Assembly (NCBI GenBank): GCA_900539505.1
Contig: UQCL01000056.1
Location: 1-13,058, forward strand
Direction of reading: 5' to 3'
From: an uncultured Campylobacter sp.
GTDB lineage: Bacteria; Campylobacterota; Campylobacteria; Campylobacterales; Campylobacteraceae
Length of the DNA: 13,058 bases
The notes beneath the pieces are model-generated. The model was given only the letters and a program-made list of their open reading frames with translations. It was not told the DNA's origin and did no database searches. The position numbers and the translations under genes were made by a program. Below are positions 7,283 to 13,058 of this stretch, one piece after another (the stretch's first letter is position 1; every line of letters begins with the position of its first letter).

Positions 7283-7291
7283 ATTTTAGCA
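7283..7291 (-). promoter_or_regulatory. Candidate extended -10 promoter of ccsBA
   Basis: The minus strand reads TTTTTGCTAAAATC: a T-run, TGC and then TAAAAT (7288 down to 7283). This fits the extended -10 form common in Campylobacter. The predicted start, near 7276, leaves a leader of about 33 bases before the ccsBA ATG. A small dyad, AGCAA-AAA-TTGCT (7288-7300), overlaps the box. Confidence 0.55.
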
Positions 7292-7546
7292 AAAATTGCT
7301 TAATTTTTCATTTTACGACCTGCAAGCGCACGCCTACTAGCGTAGCTCAAATATGCGTTAAGATGCTCTGATAAAGCAGTAAAATTCTCTTCTTAGGCAT
7401 TCGCTTAGGAATTTAACGGCGCGGATAAATTTTGTAAAATGCTGCGAAATTTAGTAAATTCTATTAAATTTCGTGCGTCATCTCATCGCGTAATTTCTAA
7501 TTTAGAATTCCGCTGCGATAAGATTCTATCTTGGCGAAATTCCTTC
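7292..7546. other. Spacer between creA and ccsBA
   Basis: The full gap between the two minus-strand genes (7243-7546) is 304 bp. Apart from the ccsBA promoter and ribosome site I find no gene, RNA or classical terminator in it. A 9-bp inverted repeat, CGAAATTTA (7445-7453) and TAAATTTCG (7465-7473), and a 6-bp one (TTCTAA-T-TTAGAA, about 7495-7507) are the only structures seen. Either may help end creA transcription, but neither has a U-tract. Confidence 0.5.
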
Positions 7547-8041
7547 TTATTGTTTTTTGCCTTGGGTATATGCGAGCTCGCACACGTCGCCCACGGCTTG
7601 GTGGCACGGGATCGCCGAGATCGAGTTATTAGGCGAGCCGTCGATCACTTTATCTGAATAAACCAAATAGATTATCGAGTCCTGCACCGCGTCGTAAAGC
7701 CTAACTACGTGGGTCTTTTTGAAAATTAACGAGCTGCGTTTTTCAAAAATATCCTCTTTTTTCAACTCCTCTTTGATGATGATTTTAGGCGCTGTCTGCA
7801 CGCACGACACAGAGGCTTCGGAGCGGTCCTCCTCTACGCCGATGATCTCTTTGGCACCGCCTTTTTTGGCGTAAGAGACGTAGCAGGTCACGCCGTCGAT
7901 CTTAGGATCTTTAACCGCGATAACTTCGATGCGATCGTCTTTGCCAAAAATTCTAAACGAAGTATTTACGCTACCTACGAGCTCGTAATCGCCCGCGCAA
8001 GCAAAAGCCGCTAAAATCGCTACTAGAATAAATTTTTTCAT
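7547..8041 (-). CDS. creA: CreA family periplasmic protein
   Basis: The 164-aa protein matches the CreA family, small exported proteins of unknown biochemical role. The family core is visible: VGSVNTSFRIFGKDDRIEV (22-40), VKDPKIDGVTCYVS (43-56), SEASVSCVQ (74-82) and YSDKVIDGSPNNSISAIP (128-145). C53 and C80 sit at the family's conserved cysteine positions; C146 and C154 are further ones near the C-terminus. The first 16 residues form a short signal peptide with an ACA|GD cut site. The cysteine there does not fit a proper lipobox, so a lipoprotein is less likely. I chose ATG at 8039-8041 because AAAGGA lies just upstream and the signal peptide starts there. An in-frame ATG 12 codons earlier (8075-8077) adds an uncharacteristic tail. 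It is transcribed away from the phosphohexomutase operon, with ccsBA 304 bp downstream. Confidence 0.9.
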   Translation of the reverse strand: MKKFILVAILAAFACAGDYELVGSVNTSFRIFGKDDRIEVIAVKDPKIDGVTCYVSYAKKGGAKEIIGVEEDRSEASVSCVQTAPKIIIKEELKKEDIFEKRSSLIFKKTHVVRLYDAVQDSIIYLVYSDKVIDGSPNNSISAIPCHQAVGDVCELAYTQGKKQ

Positions 8042-8075
8042 AACCATCCTTTGGAATTTTAGCGGCGATTTTATC

Positions 8076-8112
8076 ATTTATAATATAAATATTAAGCAAG
8101 TTTTTATAAAAT
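8076..8112. promoter_or_regulatory. Divergent promoter region creA / phosphohexomutase operon
   Basis: The 98-bp gap between the two start codons contains ATTTATA-A-TATAAAT (8076-8090), a symmetric A/T block. It supplies TATAAT (8079-8084) on the plus strand and TATTAT/ATAAAT on the minus strand. A second plus-strand box, TTTTTATAAAAT (8101-8112), is closer to the downstream gene and would start RNA near 8118. Which box serves which gene cannot be settled by reading. Confidence 0.5.
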
Positions 8113-8139
8113 ACCGCGATTTAAATTTAAAGGAATTTT

Positions 8140-9510
8140 ATGATCGAAGATATCTTTAGAGAATACGATATTCGCGGCATCGTGGGCGAGGAGCTAAACG
8201 AGCGCAGCGTAAAAGCGATCGGCTTCGCGCTTGGCAAACATATCGCAAATCTGGGGCTTGAGCGCGTTAGCGTGGGATACGACGCCCGTCTTAGCGCGGA
8301 TGAGCTTTTCGGCTATTTCGTAAGCGGGCTAAATTTCGCCGGATTGCGGGTTTATGATATCGGCTTGCTACCGACGCCGGTGGGCTATTTTAGCGTATTT
8401 ACGCATAAATTTGACGCAAACGTAATGATCACCGGCTCGCACAATCCTAAAAATTACAACGGCTTTAAAATAACGATCGGCACGGATAGCTTCTTTGGCG
8501 AGGATTTGAAACGCCTCGGCGCGCAGGTGCGAGAGCTGATGAGTTCAAATTTTGAAATTCCAACTGACACAAGCGCAGAGAGGTATGATATTTTAAGCGA
8601 GTATCTAGCATATTTTGAGAAGGAATTTGCGGCTCTTAAGGGCTTTGCTACGCCTTTTATAATTGACTGCGCAAACGGCGCCGCAGGCGTTACGACTACT
8701 AAAATCGTCGAAAGGCTGGATCTAAACGCTAAAGTTTTATTCCCGCAGCCCGACGGCAATTTCCCAAATCATCACCCAGACCCAAGCGAGGAGAAAAATT
8801 TAGCGGATCTTAAAGTCGCGATGAAGCAAGACGGCGTGAGCTTAGGCTTCGGCTTTGACGGAGATGCCGATAGGATCGCCGTGCTTACGCCGCGCCGCAA
8901 CATCAAAGGCGACGAGCTAGCCTGCCTGCTTGCCCTAAATATGACCCATCCGCGCATCCTAGGCGAGGTCAAATGCTCGCAGGCGATGTACGATACCATC
9001 GATAAGATCGGCAAAAGCTTCATGGGCAAGACCGGCCACAGCAATATCAAAAAGGCGATGAAGGAGCTCGGTATTGATCTTGCCGCGGAGGTTAGCGGGC
9101 ATATTTATTTTAAAGAGCGATATTTCGGCTTTGATGACGGCGTATATGCGATGATGCGCGTGCTTGAGCTCGTAGCTAAAGGATATGATTTAGACGCCGA
9201 ACTAGACAAGCTACCGCGAGTTTTTAGCACCGACGAGATAAAATTTAATACGAGTGAGGAGGCGAAATTTAAGATCATCGAAGCTCTTAAAGCTCAAATC
9301 CACGCAGGTATTGCGGAGCTACCGCCCATCCGCGATATTATCGAGATCGACGGCATCAGAGTGAGGTTTGATAACGGCTGGGCACTCGTACGGGCAAGCA
9401 ATACCACGCCTGTGATCGTAACCCGCTTCGAGGCTCGCAGCCCCGAGTTTCGCGACGAGATGCAGCGCGTATTTTTAGGTAAACTAGAAAATTTAAAGGA
9501 CCAGAGATGA
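8140..9510 (+). CDS. Phosphomannomutase/phosphoglucomutase
   Basis: The 456-aa alpha-D-phosphohexomutase interconverts hexose 6-phosphates and 1-phosphates (mannose and/or glucose), feeding nucleotide-sugar synthesis for lipooligosaccharide, capsule or glycoprotein. All four signature loops are intact. They are the phosphoserine loop TGSHNP (98-103, S100), the Mg-binding DGDADR (240-245), the sugar-specificity loop EVSGH (317-321) and the phosphate-binding RASNTTP (418-424). The EVSGH form and overall length fit the PMM/PGM (AlgC/ManB) branch rather than GlmM. Substrate preference cannot be decided from the sequence. ATG is preceded by AAGGA with a 5-base gap. It is the first gene of the plus-strand run and overlaps the next gene by ATGA. 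Confidence 0.95.
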   Translation: MIEDIFREYDIRGIVGEELNERSVKAIGFALGKHIANLGLERVSVGYDARLSADELFGYFVSGLNFAGLRVYDIGLLPTPVGYFSVFTHKFDANVMITGSHNPKNYNGFKITIGTDSFFGEDLKRLGAQVRELMSSNFEIPTDTSAERYDILSEYLAYFEKEFAALKGFATPFIIDCANGAAGVTTTKIVERLDLNAKVLFPQPDGNFPNHHPDPSEEKNLADLKVAMKQDGVSLGFGFDGDADRIAVLTPRRNIKGDELACLLALNMTHPRILGEVKCSQAMYDTIDKIGKSFMGKTGHSNIKKAMKELGIDLAAEVSGHIYFKERYFGFDDGVYAMMRVLELVAKGYDLDAELDKLPRVFSTDEIKFNTSEEAKFKIIEALKAQIHAGIAELPPIRDIIEIDGIRVRFDNGWALVRASNTTPVIVTRFEARSPEFRDEMQRVFLGKLENLKDQR

Positions 9511-9752
9511 ACGAATCTGAAAAGCAAGAGGTTGAGAAAAATATAAAAGAGCTTTTGGCTGCGAGAGCGAAATTTTTTAAATTCTTAGATGAGCGCGTGC
9601 CAAAGATCGCGGGTACCGACGTATTTGATTTCGAGCGTGCAGGTACGGCTAGCTTGAAAGAAATTTACGCGAAATTTTACGGCTACGACTACGCTGCGCG
9701 CAAGCTGCTGCCATATTTATACCGCACTTATGGGCTAGACTTCGATGTCTGA
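9507..9752 (+). CDS. Small hypothetical protein between PMM/PGM and alr
   Basis: The 81-aa protein is not recognised. It is soluble, with no signal peptide or membrane segment. It begins with a charged, probably helical stretch (NESEKQEVEKNIKELLAARA, 2-21) and continues with a strikingly aromatic second half (FKFLDERVP; KEIYAKFYGYDYAARK; LPYLYRTYGLDFDV). It has no cysteine or histidine, so metal binding or redox activity is unlikely. It looks real because AAAGGA (9495-9500) lies 6 bases before its ATG and it overlaps the preceding gene by ATGA and the following alr by 8 bp. Its codon use also resembles its neighbours'. Translational coupling at both ends suggests a job tied to the phosphohexomutase or to alanine racemase, but I cannot name one. 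Confidence 0.85.
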   Translation: MNESEKQEVEKNIKELLAARAKFFKFLDERVPKIAGTDVFDFERAGTASLKEIYAKFYGYDYAARKLLPYLYRTYGLDFDV

Positions 9753-10758
9753 GATCATCTTAGATCGCGCCGCTTATGCGCACAATCTAGCGCAAATCGC
9801 CGCCAAAGTAGGTGGAGCGGAGCGAGTATTTTTAGTAGCCAAGGATAATTCATACGGCCATGGCTGCAGGCTTTGCTGCGAGGAAGCGGCAAAGCTAGGC
9901 TTCGTACGCGCCGTAACGCGAAGTGCTACAGAAGCTGCGCAGATTGCGGATTTATTTGATGAAATTTTAGTGCTCTCGCACATTCCGCGCGGGGACGAGG
10001 ACGAGCGGTTTTGCTACGCAGTAAATGATCTGAGCTACTTCTCACGTCTTAAACGAGGGCTTAAAATTTATATCGCTGCAGATACTGCTATGCACCGCAA
10101 CGGCATCGGTGCGAGCGAGCTAGATGAGGCGCTTAGGCTATGCAAGGCGGGCGGATTTAAGCTTCGTGGCTTTTTCACACACTTTCGCGCAAGCGACGAG
10201 CTAAGTGGAGATTTTTTCGCACAAAGGCAAAATTTTATAGAATTTAAGCGTTTCGCGGGGCACAAAGCCGCCGCCGCGGGCTTTGAAAATTTAAAATTTC
10301 ATTCGAGCAACTCCGCAGCTATCGAGCGAAGTACGGGCTTTGAGGACGAATATGTACGCGTAGGTATGGCGCAGTTCGGCTATCCGCAATTTGACGAGAG
10401 CCTAAATTTACGCCCTGTGCTAAAGCTCTATGCCGATCTGATCAGCTCGCGCGTGCTGAAAAAAGGCGAGCGCGTGGGCTACGGCGCGAAATTTGAAGCG
10501 CCACGCGATATGAGAATCGGCACATACGATCTGGGCTACGCAGATGGGCTATTCCGCTACGACGGCGAGGGCGAGCTAGCGCTTGCAAACGGGCAAAAAA
10601 TGCTCGGAAAAATGTCGATGGATAGCTTCTGTGCAGAATTCGGCGGCGAGCGCATCTGCGTGCTGGACGACGCGCGGATTTGGGCAAAACACTTTGGCAC
10701 GATCGAATATGAAATTTTAGTCAAATTAAATTCCAACATCCCAAGGAGATTTCAATGA
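9745..10758 (+). CDS. alr: Alanine racemase
   Basis: The 337-aa PLP enzyme converts L-alanine to D-alanine for peptidoglycan. The PLP lysine is K33 in AKDNSYGHG (32-40) and the second catalytic base is Y246 in RVGYGAKF (243-250). Other family elements are DTAMHRNGIG (113-122), HSSNSAA (186-192), VRVGMAQFGYP (204-214), GKMSMDS (288-294) and a C-terminal NIPRRF (331-336). The fold is therefore an N-terminal TIM barrel plus C-terminal beta domain. At 337 residues it is somewhat shorter than the usual 360 or so. ATG lies inside the end of the 81-aa gene and has no strong ribosome site, so translation is probably coupled. It overlaps lemA by ATGA. The pairing of D-alanine supply with sugar-phosphate metabolism points to envelope building. 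Confidence 0.95.
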   Translation: MSEIILDRAAYAHNLAQIAAKVGGAERVFLVAKDNSYGHGCRLCCEEAAKLGFVRAVTRSATEAAQIADLFDEILVLSHIPRGDEDERFCYAVNDLSYFSRLKRGLKIYIAADTAMHRNGIGASELDEALRLCKAGGFKLRGFFTHFRASDELSGDFFAQRQNFIEFKRFAGHKAAAAGFENLKFHSSNSAAIERSTGFEDEYVRVGMAQFGYPQFDESLNLRPVLKLYADLISSRVLKKGERVGYGAKFEAPRDMRIGTYDLGYADGLFRYDGEGELALANGQKMLGKMSMDSFCAEFGGERICVLDDARIWAKHFGTIEYEILVKLNSNIPRRFQ

Positions 10759-11468
10759 AAGAGCTGCAAGGAGAAAATAACGAGCGTATAGGTTACGACG
10801 ATAAAGGCTTATCCGCGCGAGGCAAGAGCTTTGGCGGAGAAGAGTATCCGCGCCAAAAAGGAGGGCTTCATATCTTAATCAAAGCTCTAATCGTCTTAGT
10901 GATTGCGGCGATTGCGTTTGCGATATTTGCAGTGCCGGTTTACAATAAACTCGTAAGCAAAGATGAAGAAGTTAAGGCTGCGTGGAGCCAGGTACAAAAC
11001 CAATATCAGCGCCGCGCCGATTTGATTCCAAATTTCGTAGAAACCGTCAAGGGCTACGCAAGCCATGAAAAAGATACCTTAGAAGGCGTCATAAATGCCC
11101 GCGCTAAGGCAACTGCTGTCAATATCAATGCAGAAAGTTTAGCGCAAGATCCGGAGGCGTTTGCGAAATTTAACGGCGCTCAAGGCGAGCTTAGCTCAGC
11201 CCTATCGCGCTTAATGCTGGTAGTCGAGCGTTATCCGGATCTTAAGGCAAATCAGAATTTCGCCGAGCTGCAAAATCAGCTCGAAGGCACGGAAAACCGC
11301 ATCGCCGTAGCGCGCAAGGACTACATCGCCTCGGTGCAGGAATACAATAAGCTAATTAGAACCTTTCCTACAAACATCATCGCGCGCATCGTAGGACTAG
11401 GCGGCGCCAAACCTAGCTTTAGCGCTGATAGCTCAAGCCAAAAAGCCCCTAGCGTCTCGTTTAAATAA
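10755..11468 (+). CDS. lemA: LemA family membrane protein
   Basis: The 237-aa LemA-fold protein has a single membrane helix (about 38-60) followed by a long helical domain. Recognisable stretches are YNKLVSKDEEVKAAWSQVQN (63-82), YQRRADLIPNFVETVKGYAS (84-103), LSRLMLVVERYPDLKANQNF (150-169), ENRIAVARKDYI (180-191) and the family's typical end, here APSVSFK. The role is unclear; LemA proteins are often encoded beside TPM-domain proteins, as here. ATG has AAGGAG (10743-10748) six bases upstream and overlaps the alr stop. About 37 polar residues precede the helix, longer than the very short N-terminus common in LemA. A second SD-like AAAAAGGAGGG occurs inside the gene at about 10856-10866, but no ATG follows, so I keep the longer start. 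Confidence 0.93.
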   Translation: MKELQGENNERIGYDDKGLSARGKSFGGEEYPRQKGGLHILIKALIVLVIAAIAFAIFAVPVYNKLVSKDEEVKAAWSQVQNQYQRRADLIPNFVETVKGYASHEKDTLEGVINARAKATAVNINAESLAQDPEAFAKFNGAQGELSSALSRLMLVVERYPDLKANQNFAELQNQLEGTENRIAVARKDYIASVQEYNKLIRTFPTNIIARIVGLGGAKPSFSADSSSQKAPSVSFK

Positions 11469-11483
11469 CGCTAAGGGAGACAA

Positions 11484-12077
11484 ATGCTAAGCGAGCAGTG
11501 CAAGCAAAGAATCCACGAGCTAATCACGAAAGCCGAAGCCGCAAGCGGTGTGCAGATCGTCTGCGTGGTCGCGCGCAAAGCAAGCGAGGACTGCGAAGCT
11601 AGCTATAGCGCAGCGGCAGTGACGGCGTTTGCGATCGGCATCGTTATGTGCTTCGTGCCGCAAATAAGCAAAGCTGAGCTACTGCAGATCGTAGCGCTTA
11701 GCTTCATAGCGATTAAAGCTCTGCTAGCTAAATGCCCCACGCTTTTAACTATAATCACGCTTAAATCTCGCAGACTTCGGCTCTCGGGCGAGTTTGCGAT
11801 GCTAAAATTTTACGAGCGCTACGGCGGCGTAAAAGAAGCGATAATGTTTTGCGTCTGCGTCCGCGAGCGCTGCGCTCATATCATCTGCGGCGCGCAAGCG
11901 GCGGAGTTTATCTCTAAGGGTGAGTTTGAACGTATCACGACGGAATTTAACCCCAGCGCGCAAGGCCTTGAGCCTGCTGTTTTAAAGGCGATGGACGCGC
12001 TGTGCAAGCTAGCCATGCGAGTGCCTAAAGATAGCGAAAATAACGATATAAAAGAGACCTTGGTGGAGCTGCAATGA
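11484..12077 (+). CDS. TPM-domain membrane protein (COG3762-like)
   Basis: The 197-aa protein begins with a TPM-like start (CKQRIHELITKAEAASGVQIV, about 6-26) without a signal peptide. Two hydrophobic segments follow (about 43-60 and 66-84), then a second soluble part with the TPM-like words MLKFYERYGGVKEAIMFCV (106-124) and ERCAHIICGAQ (128-138). This matches the cytoplasm-facing, two-TM partner often found with LemA and YgcG. The usual acidic TPM residues are poorly conserved, so catalytic or metal-binding activity is doubtful. It has ten cysteines, many for its size. AAGGGAG (11473-11479) precedes the ATG by four bases. It lies 15 bp after lemA and overlaps the next gene by ATGA. Confidence 0.8.
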   Translation: MLSEQCKQRIHELITKAEAASGVQIVCVVARKASEDCEASYSAAAVTAFAIGIVMCFVPQISKAELLQIVALSFIAIKALLAKCPTLLTIITLKSRRLRLSGEFAMLKFYERYGGVKEAIMFCVCVRERCAHIICGAQAAEFISKGEFERITTEFNPSAQGLEPAVLKAMDALCKLAMRVPKDSENNDIKETLVELQ

Positions 12078-12871
12078 GAGTGGCTTGGAGATTTGCTTTT
12101 GCCATAATGGCGCTATTTGTAATAAGCGTCGCCGCACCTAGCGAGTATCTAGCCCATCCAAACGGCACCGCCGTAATTGATGAGGCTGGCATTTTACGCC
12201 CAGCCGCGAGAGAGAGTCTGAATGAAATTTTAACGACTTTTGATAAAAATTCCACAAACCAGATCATGCTCGTAAGCCTAAAATCGCTCGGTGGCTACTC
12301 TATCGAGGAAATCGGCGTAGAGCAGGCGCGCGCTCTTGGTATCGGGCAAAAAGGGCGCGACAACGGCGTACTGCTGCTTGTCGCTCCACACGAGCATAAA
12401 GTGCGTATCGAGGTCGGATACGGGCTAGAGGGCGTGCTAACCGATATGCGCGCCAAACGCATCATCAGCAATAAAATTCTGCCCTATTTTAGGCAGGGGG
12501 ATTACGAAAGTGGCGTCATTAGCGGGATTTCGGCGATCATTAGCACGATCGAAGGCGGCGATATAAAATTTGACCCCCTTAACGCCAACGCGCAGCAGGA
12601 TCCGAGCAATAAGGACTTTGCGATCTTTATGGTGCTTTTTGCGGTCTTGCTTTTCGCGTTACTAAGCCGCCGCGTGACGCGTCGCAGAGTAAGCGACGAG
12701 GATATAATCTCGAGCGCAGACATCATAAGCGAAATCGCGCGCTCATCGCGCATGAGAGGCGGCTCATCCGGGGATTTTGGCAGATTTGGAGGAAATGGCG
12801 GTTTTAACGGAGGCGGCTTCAGTGGGGGCGGCGGAAGTTTCGGCGGAGGCGGTGCTAGCGGGGGCTGGTAG
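12074..12871 (+). CDS. TPM-domain protein, YgcG family, with Gly-rich tail
   Basis: The 265-aa exported protein has a signal peptide (about 1-21) and a TPM domain (about 33-165). The latter carries the family landmarks VIDEAGIL (34-41), GIGQKGRDNGVLLLVA (89-104), VRIEVGYGLEGVLTDMRAKR (110-129) and YFRQGDYESGVISGI (138-152). A membrane helix (about 182-197), a basic/acidic stretch and a long glycine-rich tail (229-265) ending GGGASGGW follow. TPM domains were tied to photosystem II repair in plants, but the bacterial role is unclear. The topology places the TPM domain in the periplasm and the Gly-rich tail in the cytoplasm. It completes the lemA module, and its ATG overlaps the stop of the preceding gene. 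It is probably the last gene of the operon. Confidence 0.92.
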   Translation: MRVAWRFAFAIMALFVISVAAPSEYLAHPNGTAVIDEAGILRPAARESLNEILTTFDKNSTNQIMLVSLKSLGGYSIEEIGVEQARALGIGQKGRDNGVLLLVAPHEHKVRIEVGYGLEGVLTDMRAKRIISNKILPYFRQGDYESGVISGISAIISTIEGGDIKFDPLNANAQQDPSNKDFAIFMVLFAVLLFALLSRRVTRRRVSDEDIISSADIISEIARSSRMRGGSSGDFGRFGGNGGFNGGGFSGGGGSFGGGGASGGW

Positions 12872-12886
12872 CTGCAGAAATTTCAT

Positions 12887-12922
12887 CAAAATTCCAAATC
12901 GTAGAATTTTGTATAAATTTTT
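12887..12922 (+). terminator. Possible weak terminator after the operon
   Basis: CAAAATTC (12887-12894) and GAATTTTG (12904-12911) form a perfect 8-bp, A/T-rich stem with a 9-nt loop, followed by TATAAATTTTT. It starts 15 bp after the YgcG stop. The stem is weak, and the U-run abuts the presumed end of the insertion sequence. Confidence 0.4.
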
Positions 12923-12933
12923 GGCTCAAGATA

Positions 12934-12963
12934 AGTTAAAAACTTTCAAAGGAGTTTTTAACT
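12934..12963 (+). promoter_or_regulatory. RBS-embedding hairpin before the transposase
   Basis: AGTTAAAAACT (12934-12944) and AGTTTTTAACT (12953-12963) are perfect 11-bp inverted repeats with an 8-nt loop, TTCAAAGG. The ribosome site AAAGGAG (12948-12954) spans the loop and first bases of the right arm. The start codon follows the stem with no gap. In RNA this would place the ribosome site in a hairpin loop next to a closed stem, so translation could depend on hairpin opening. Confidence 0.7.
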
Positions 12964-13058
12964 ATGATCCTGCCGATGAAAAACAAGTATATAATCCGTT
13001 CCCGAATTTCAGAGAAGAAATTTAGAGAAATTTTAAAGTATTTTGCAGAGGATATAGA
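12964..13058 (+). CDS. IS1595-family transposase, 5' fragment
   Basis: Thirty-one residues are visible before the window ends: MILPMKNKYI, then IRSRISEKKFREILKYFAED, then I. The KYIxRSRISEKKFREILKYF pattern is that of the N-terminal region of IS1595-type transposases found in Campylobacter and Helicobacter, recalled from memory rather than searched. The catalytic DDE domain lies outside the window. An in-frame TAA at 12937-12939 limits the start to ATG 12964 or ATG 12976. The first has AAAGGAG nine bases upstream and is preferred; the second gives the more family-like MKNKY start. The gene may be intact beyond the window. Confidence 0.8.
   Translation, partial: MILPMKNKYIIRSRISEKKFREILKYFAEDI

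Larger units (their letters stand above)
12923..13058 (+). mobile_element. IS1595-family insertion sequence, left end (truncated by window)
   Basis: The transposase N-terminus is recognisable (next entries) and the element runs off the right edge. The exact left tip is uncertain. GGCTCAAGATAAGTT at 12923 is a plausible terminal repeat start, because the sequence character changes there from operon trailer to element leader, but the other end is not visible for comparison. The 8-bp target duplication typical of the family cannot be checked here. Confidence 0.65.

Noticed and set aside
7439..7657. 72-codon plus-strand frame in the creA-ccsBA spacer
   Set aside because: It runs antisense into the creA 3' end, has no ribosome site and gives an Arg/His-rich product of no recognisable family.
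8042..8077. Longer start for CreA at ATG 8075-8077
   Set aside because: It adds 12 residues in front of a clear signal peptide, lies in the divergent promoter region and has no ribosome site. ATG 8041 has AAAGGA.
10856..10866. Strong Shine-Dalgarno-like AAAAAGGAGGG inside lemA as a second start
   Set aside because: No ATG, GTG or TTG follows in frame at a usable distance; the codons are ATC TTA ATC.
12777..13025. Open frame running from the glycine-rich YgcG end into the insertion sequence
   Set aside because: Its first part is the GC-rich tail of the YgcG gene read in another frame (Ala/Glu-rich), it has no ribosome site, and the transposase frame explains the second part.

Overview
The window looks like a contig from a relatively G+C-rich Campylobacter or close relative (Campylobacterota). 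This rests on family resemblance: a three-gene petABC operon whose cytochrome subunit is a di-haem c protein, a fused ResB-ResC (CcsBA) cytochrome c synthase of the epsilonproteobacterial type, TGnTAWAAT-type promoters preceded by T-runs, and intergenic DNA made largely of AAATTTT/AAAATTT words. The species is not fixed from sequence alone. The first 13 bases match the end of the Tn5/Nextera mosaic end, so the left edge is probably a library artefact. The right edge lies inside a transposase gene, where a short-read assembly would be expected to break.

Left part, minus strand (193-8041): petA-petB-petC (Rieske protein, cytochrome b, di-haem cytochrome c) form a tight operon that makes the quinol:cytochrome c oxidoreductase. 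It has its own promoter and a 3' hairpin. Upstream of it is a gene-free stretch of about 745 bp (3075-3819) full of A/T palindromes and short direct repeats. Next come ccsBA, encoding the haem-handling cytochrome c synthase that would mature the PetC haems, and creA, a small exported protein of unknown biochemical role.

Right part, plus strand (8140-12871): a divergent promoter region separates creA from a six-gene run: phosphomannomutase/phosphoglucomutase, an unrecognised 81-residue protein, alanine racemase (alr), lemA, a two-TM TPM-domain protein and a secreted/anchored YgcG-type TPM protein. Four junctions overlap by 4 or 8 bp and the fifth is a 15-bp gap, so this is almost certainly one transcription unit. 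It joins sugar-phosphate and D-alanine supply (envelope precursors) to the LemA/TPM membrane module, whose function is poorly known.

Far right (about 12923-13058): the left end of an IS1595-family insertion sequence. Its transposase gene begins directly after an 11-bp inverted repeat whose loop contains the ribosome-binding site.

I found no tRNA, rRNA, CRISPR array, defence system or phage gene. I see no clearly new multi-gene system. The points most worth a second look are the alr-lemA-TPM coupling with its 81-aa partner, the internal signal-peptide-like segment in CcsBA, the palindrome cluster at 3281-3661, and the RBS-embedding hairpin of the insertion sequence.
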